Of a DNA stretch of 64,000 nt, positions 60,687 to 64,000 are shown in pieces. Below the pieces are notes generated by a model that had not been told where the DNA came from, did not search any database, and worked only from the letters and a program-made list of their open reading frames with translations. This DNA is from Desulfobulbus sp. (GTDB lineage Bacteria > Desulfobacterota > Desulfobulbia > Desulfobulbales > Desulfobulbaceae), in contig WQZH01000001.1 in the NCBI GenBank assembly GCA_009780825.1, forward strand, positions 62,001 to 126,000, written 5' to 3'. Each line of letters opens with the position of its first letter. Position 1 is the first letter of the stretch. Both the position numbers and the translations under genes were made by a program.

Positions 60687-63038
60687 TCACCCAACCGCTC
60701 CGGAAAACGAGAGGGCACGCTGACGAAAGACACGTTCCCGGAAAAAATCGATGGTTCTGCGTCTGCGGGCAACAAGCTTGACCTGTTCAGGAATCAGATC
60801 GGAGACGGTGGTGCGCATGATGGACATCTTGTAGTCTATATTGGCCGCAAAACGATTATCCAGATACCAGGCATAAAAGAGGCCAAAAAAGAGGCCGGGG
60901 GGCGTGAATCCCTCGCCGGGATTGATCACCCTGGTATAGATATGGCCATCCGGCCGCAGTCTGTGCATCCGGGACAGCCTCAGGTAGTTGTCGATATCGT
61001 CTGGTTGCAGAAAACTCACCAGCTGTTCTTCATTTCTGACCTGCAGCCGATATGTTCGCCCCACCACCTCGTTGCCGCAGACCAGATCCTCCATCCGCTT
61101 CTCCTGGGTATAGTTGCCCAGAAGCGATTGTCCCAAGGCCACCAGAAAAATCATCTCGAAGCGATTGAGATTGCCGACCTGATCCTGGCAGATCTTGATG
61201 CGCTGATCGACAGGGTCGTAAAATGAGTAGATGTTGTCCCATTCCTGGCAACGCTTCCACGATTCCGGCTCCACCAGGGCGATGCCGCGGATGAATTGCA
61301 GATGATCCAGCGAGATGTCAGGATGCTGGAAAATGATTTCCACCATCCGGTCCAAGAGCCATTTCCTTTCCGTCTCCGTCATCTTGACCAGCTGCAACGA
61401 GCCAGCGACGATCAGCTCGGTGCTGAGGTATTGCATCAGTGACCTGATTTTTTCGTAACGCAGACAAGGAACCGGTTTGGCCGCATAATCGTCTGGGATG
61501 ACAATCTCGGCGGTCGGCAGCGCTTCCTTGCGTTCGGGCTGCCGGCTATAACCAGCCTGCTGCAATGCCCAGAGTACCTTGACAGCCTGGGCCAGGGCAT
61601 CGGGATCGTGCTGAATCGCTCCCCGCTGCCGCAGCAGATCATTGTTGAAGATCCTGGCTTCCACCAAACCGAATCCCAAGGACTGTACCCGATCGCGGTC
61701 GATGTAGATCGGTTCCTTGTCTTCCAGAGCGTATCGCTGGAGGGTCGAACCCGGGATATCGCTCATATCGAGGGCAATTACATGGGAAAAGAGGTCGTGC
61801 ACCCCGTTGGGAATATTGCGGTGATAGGCCCGGATCAGATCGGAGACGTAAAACTTCCGGTCCGGTGCCTCGTGAATGGCGTCGGTCTCCCCTTTCTGGA
61901 CCCAGATATTGGCGATGAGCACCTTGAGGGCGGCCGTATTGGTACGGATAGCTTCGGCCAGACCGGAAACTTGAAGGATGGGAATAATCGAGGTGTACAG
62001 ACTGCCCGGAGCAAACAGGATGATGTCTGCCTGTTGCACCAGCCGAACCACTTCCGGCGGGAGAAAAGGTGGGCGGCTGAATTCGACCAGCACCCTGTCG
62101 ACCGGGTAGCCGCGCCGGGCCTTGCTCGACTTGTATTCGCTGGTGACCAGCACGCCGTTGTCATAGAGCATCTGCAACTGGGACAAGGTGGTGGTGCATG
62201 GCAGCACCGCATGCTGCCGCGCCCCGATACAGGCCGAGATCTCACCCAGACCGCGGATTGTCGCTGTTCGGACCACCTGGTGCGAGGCGAGCAATTCGGT
62301 GGCGGTCAAGGCGGGATCCATCTGACGATAGATGGCGGCGGCCAGCAGCAGATTGCCCAGGCATTGGGGTCGGTACAGGGTCGGGATGAGTCGAGGATCC
62401 TGGGTGAGCAGCCTGGCCAGTTCCTTGAGATAGGTCAGGATCGGCTCGGGCAGGTCGGCCAGAGGCGCGCCGGTGTCGCGGAGCAACTCCTCTGCAGAGG
62501 CAGGCGGCGAGATAAAACGGTAATTGAACACCGAGTAGAGGGCAGCGGCGCAACGAAGGGTTCCCGCACGATCCAGGCCATAGGCCCGGATCAGATTTTC
62601 CTGACGGATCGAAGAAATAAGCACATGCCGGATATCGCCCAAGGCGATCAGCGGCACATCCTTCTGCAACTCGCCGGTGGAACCGCCGTCGTCGGTGACG
62701 CAAACCACAGAACTGACCTGAGGAAAGATCGCCTTCAAGCCGCCGAAGGGATGCCTCGCCCATCCCAGCCGGCGGGAATCGCCCCCGATGATATTGGAGA
62801 GCCCGGTTCCGCCTCCGAAAACCACCACTCTGACCGAACTGATATCGTGCCGTTCTATCTTTTGCTTCAGCTTGGCAAAAAGAGAGGCGATAACCGGAGG
62901 CAAGCCGCCAGCGGTGCTGCCGAGGACAATGGAGGTTACCTTTTCCTCCAAGGTCGCCTCCGGAAGGACATCAAGGATGGAAAATCCTTCCGAGGCCAGG
63001 AATTGCAAATGGTTCTTAAGCTGTTGCTGCCCAGCCAT
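60687..63038 (-). CDS. CofD/YvcK-like protein, resembling the GAK-system CofD-related family
   Basis: 783 residues. The CofD/YvcK nucleotide-binding core is visible: VRVVVFGGGTGLSNIIGGDSRRL at about 68-90, VSSVVCVTDDGGSTGELQKDVPLIALGDIRHVLISS and LPCTTTLSQLQMLYDNGVLVTSE, then DIILFAPGSLYTSIIPIL. A long C-terminal half (about 480-783) has no domain I recognise. Size and architecture match my recollection of the CofD-related protein of the GAK system (a three-gene group with an ATP-grasp enzyme); the other members are not in the window, so the assignment is by resemblance only. CofD itself makes coenzyme F420 precursors, and YvcK controls cell-wall synthesis; either activity would be speculation. 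Upstream is kdsB, 42 bases away. Confidence 0.75.
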   Translation of the reverse strand: MAGQQQLKNHLQFLASEGFSILDVLPEATLEEKVTSIVLGSTAGGLPPVIASLFAKLKQKIERHDISSVRVVVFGGGTGLSNIIGGDSRRLGWARHPFGGLKAIFPQVSSVVCVTDDGGSTGELQKDVPLIALGDIRHVLISSIRQENLIRAYGLDRAGTLRCAAALYSVFNYRFISPPASAEELLRDTGAPLADLPEPILTYLKELARLLTQDPRLIPTLYRPQCLGNLLLAAAIYRQMDPALTATELLASHQVVRTATIRGLGEISACIGARQHAVLPCTTTLSQLQMLYDNGVLVTSEYKSSKARRGYPVDRVLVEFSRPPFLPPEVVRLVQQADIILFAPGSLYTSIIPILQVSGLAEAIRTNTAALKVLIANIWVQKGETDAIHEAPDRKFYVSDLIRAYHRNIPNGVHDLFSHVIALDMSDIPGSTLQRYALEDKEPIYIDRDRVQSLGFGLVEARIFNNDLLRQRGAIQHDPDALAQAVKVLWALQQAGYSRQPERKEALPTAEIVIPDDYAAKPVPCLRYEKIRSLMQYLSTELIVAGSLQLVKMTETERKWLLDRMVEIIFQHPDISLDHLQFIRGIALVEPESWKRCQEWDNIYSFYDPVDQRIKICQDQVGNLNRFEMIFLVALGQSLLGNYTQEKRMEDLVCGNEVVGRTYRLQVRNEEQLVSFLQPDDIDNYLRLSRMHRLRPDGHIYTRVINPGEGFTPPGLFFGLFYAWYLDNRFAANIDYKMSIMRTTVSDLIPEQVKLVARRRRTIDFFRERVFRQRALSFSGAVG

Positions 63039-63080
63039 AACCGCTCGCTTCAGGAAAAGGAAAAAAGGCGGTTTCCACCC

Positions 63081-63845
63081 CTATACCGCTTGCTTCCGGA
63101 GCAACTGTTCCACCCGCAGCAGATCCTGAGGGGTATCGACCTCCACCGAATCGTGGCTGGTCAGCACCACCCGGATCGTATACCCGAATTCCAGGGCGCG
63201 CAACTGTTCCAGTTTTTCAAATCGTTCCCACTGTCCCTCGGGCAGACCGACAAAGGTGAGCAGGAATCCTTTACGGTAGGCGTAAAAACCCAGGTGTCGG
63301 TAATAGGTCGGCTGTTGCGGTTCTCCTGAATCGCGCTGGAAGGGGATCGGCGCCCGTGAGAAATAGAGGGCGTTGCCGTGGCAATCGAACACCGCCTTGA
63401 CATGGTTGGGATTGGTGATCTCCTCGGGCCGGACGATCTTGTAGACCAGAGTGGCCATCGGCAGGGAAGGGTCGGCGATCAGCGGCCCGGCCACCTGGTC
63501 GACAATGGCCGGAGGAAAGAGGGGCTGATCGCCCTGAATATTGACAATCACGTCCTGATCCGCAATGCCGACAAGCTGCGCCGCCTCTGCCAATCGATCG
63601 GTGCCGGTGGCATGGCCGCGCCGGGTCATCACCCACAAGCCGCCAAACCCCTCCACCACCTTGGCGATCCGCTCGTCGTCCGTGGCCACCACCACTCGGG
63701 AGAGCGACGGAACCCGCCACGCCCGCTCAACCACATGCTGGATCATCGGCTTCCCCTGAATCAGGGCCAGAGGCTTGCCCTCAAAACGATTGGAGTGGTA
63801 ACGGGCCGGGATAATAGCGACTATTTTCGGTTCAACCATGCTCAT
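63081..63845 (-). CDS. kdsB: 3-deoxy-manno-octulosonate cytidylyltransferase
   Basis: Activates Kdo to CMP-Kdo for LPS inner-core synthesis in the cytoplasm. 254 residues with the signature IIPARYHSNRFEGKPLALIQGKPMIQHVVERA at the N terminus, VVVATDDERIAKVVEGFGG, NIQGDQPLFPPAIVDQVA and the C-terminal VEVDTPQDLLRVEQLLR. The start can be residue 1 or 3 (MSMVEPK). It is co-oriented with the CofD-like gene. Together with lpxB it shows a conventional Kdo-lipid A pathway. Confidence 0.96.
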   Translation of the reverse strand: MSMVEPKIVAIIPARYHSNRFEGKPLALIQGKPMIQHVVERAWRVPSLSRVVVATDDERIAKVVEGFGGLWVMTRRGHATGTDRLAEAAQLVGIADQDVIVNIQGDQPLFPPAIVDQVAGPLIADPSLPMATLVYKIVRPEEITNPNHVKAVFDCHGNALYFSRAPIPFQRDSGEPQQPTYYRHLGFYAYRKGFLLTFVGLPEGQWERFEKLEQLRALEFGYTIRVVLTSHDSVEVDTPQDLLRVEQLLRKQAV

Positions 63846-63949
63846 CAGCTCTTCTGGGGTTCTATAAGCAAACAGGCCCCATCACAGGGATGCCCAAGGA
63901 TGTCTGCCCGACTGGTCGCCCCTGGACGCAGGGTCCGGGAAGTTACCGA

Positions 63950-63985
63950 CATTGATTTGCTTTTTGTTATTTATTCATGATACAG
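63950..63985 (+). promoter_or_regulatory. Possible promoter at the right edge
   Basis: AT-rich stretch ttgatttgctttttgttatttattcatgatacagtg pointing to the right. TTGCTT with ATACAG at about 17 bases is a weak sigma70-like match. Its gene lies outside the window. Confidence 0.3.
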
Positions 63986-64000
63986 TGTGCGCACTCAAAA

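Noticed and set aside
60257-60775. Minus-strand ORF of 172 codons as a gene
   Set aside because: Overlaps the end of the CofD-like gene in another frame and lacks a domain, signal or ribosome binding site.
61608-63329. Plus-strand ORF of 573 codons
   Set aside because: Antisense shadow of the CofD-like and kdsB genes; composition is typical of a GC-rich complement frame.

Overview
The window reads as one chromosomal stretch of a Gram-negative, GC-rich anaerobe, most probably a sulfate reducer of the Desulfobulbales (Desulfobacterota). This rests on the lipid A genes (lpxB, kdsB), TonB/porin/Mla outer-membrane functions, a rubredoxin, an HgdB/HgdC-type low-potential reductase pair, a CofD-like protein resembling the GAK-system family, and many GGDEF and hybrid-kinase signalling proteins. 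The taxon is inferred from gene content and was not searched. No rRNA, tRNA, CRISPR array or prophage was seen.

Layout. 1-1.5 kb: livG and livF, the end of a branched-chain amino-acid importer. 1.5-6.2 kb: a decayed copy of the 5' end of the Gfo/Idh gene, a secreted VWA/peptidoglycan-binding protein, the intact Gfo/Idh oxidoreductase, lpxB and a probably frameshifted Smr-domain gene. 6-20.5 kb: housekeeping and signalling genes (DUF493, two GGDEF cyclases, GH3 hexosaminidase, UvrD/PcrA-like helicase, folC, HNH, LtaS-like sulfatase, a K+ channel with RCK domains, a nitroreductase, an Fe-S flavoprotein). 20.7-26.9 kb: srkA-like kinase, a small lipoprotein, an orphan secreted protein with an internal repeat, a porin-like barrel, an IS110/IS1111 remnant and a CBS protein. 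26.9-38.3 kb, minus strand: response regulator/GGDEF and hybrid kinase, a natural fusion of an EndoQ-like PHP nuclease to a UvrD helicase, then nadD, proA, proB, obg, rpmA and rplU. 38.6-44.2 kb, plus strand: rubredoxin, a SYLF protein, an Mla-type lipid transporter (permease, ATPase, MCE protein, lipoprotein) and a solute-binding lipoprotein.

44.2-52.9 kb, minus strand: the most interesting region. A sigma70-like promoter with a palindrome between its -35 and -10 boxes precedes a clear cobalamin riboswitch and an intrinsic terminator. Then come exbB-exbD-tonB, a 583-bp gap, an unknown periplasmic/membrane protein, a NapH-type membrane ferredoxin, an HgdB-like Fe-S protein interrupted in frame by one TGA, an HgdC-like activating ATPase and a TonB-dependent receptor. 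I read this as a cobalamin-controlled corrinoid uptake system joined to an ATP-driven low-potential electron-transfer module. The usual inner-membrane importer btuCDF is absent from the window.

53-60 kb, minus strand: a tightly coupled operon of response regulator, hybrid sensor kinase, J-domain protein and a heterodimeric ABC exporter; one exporter half carries an exact in-frame 54-bp tandem duplication. 60.7-63.8 kb: the CofD-like protein and kdsB.
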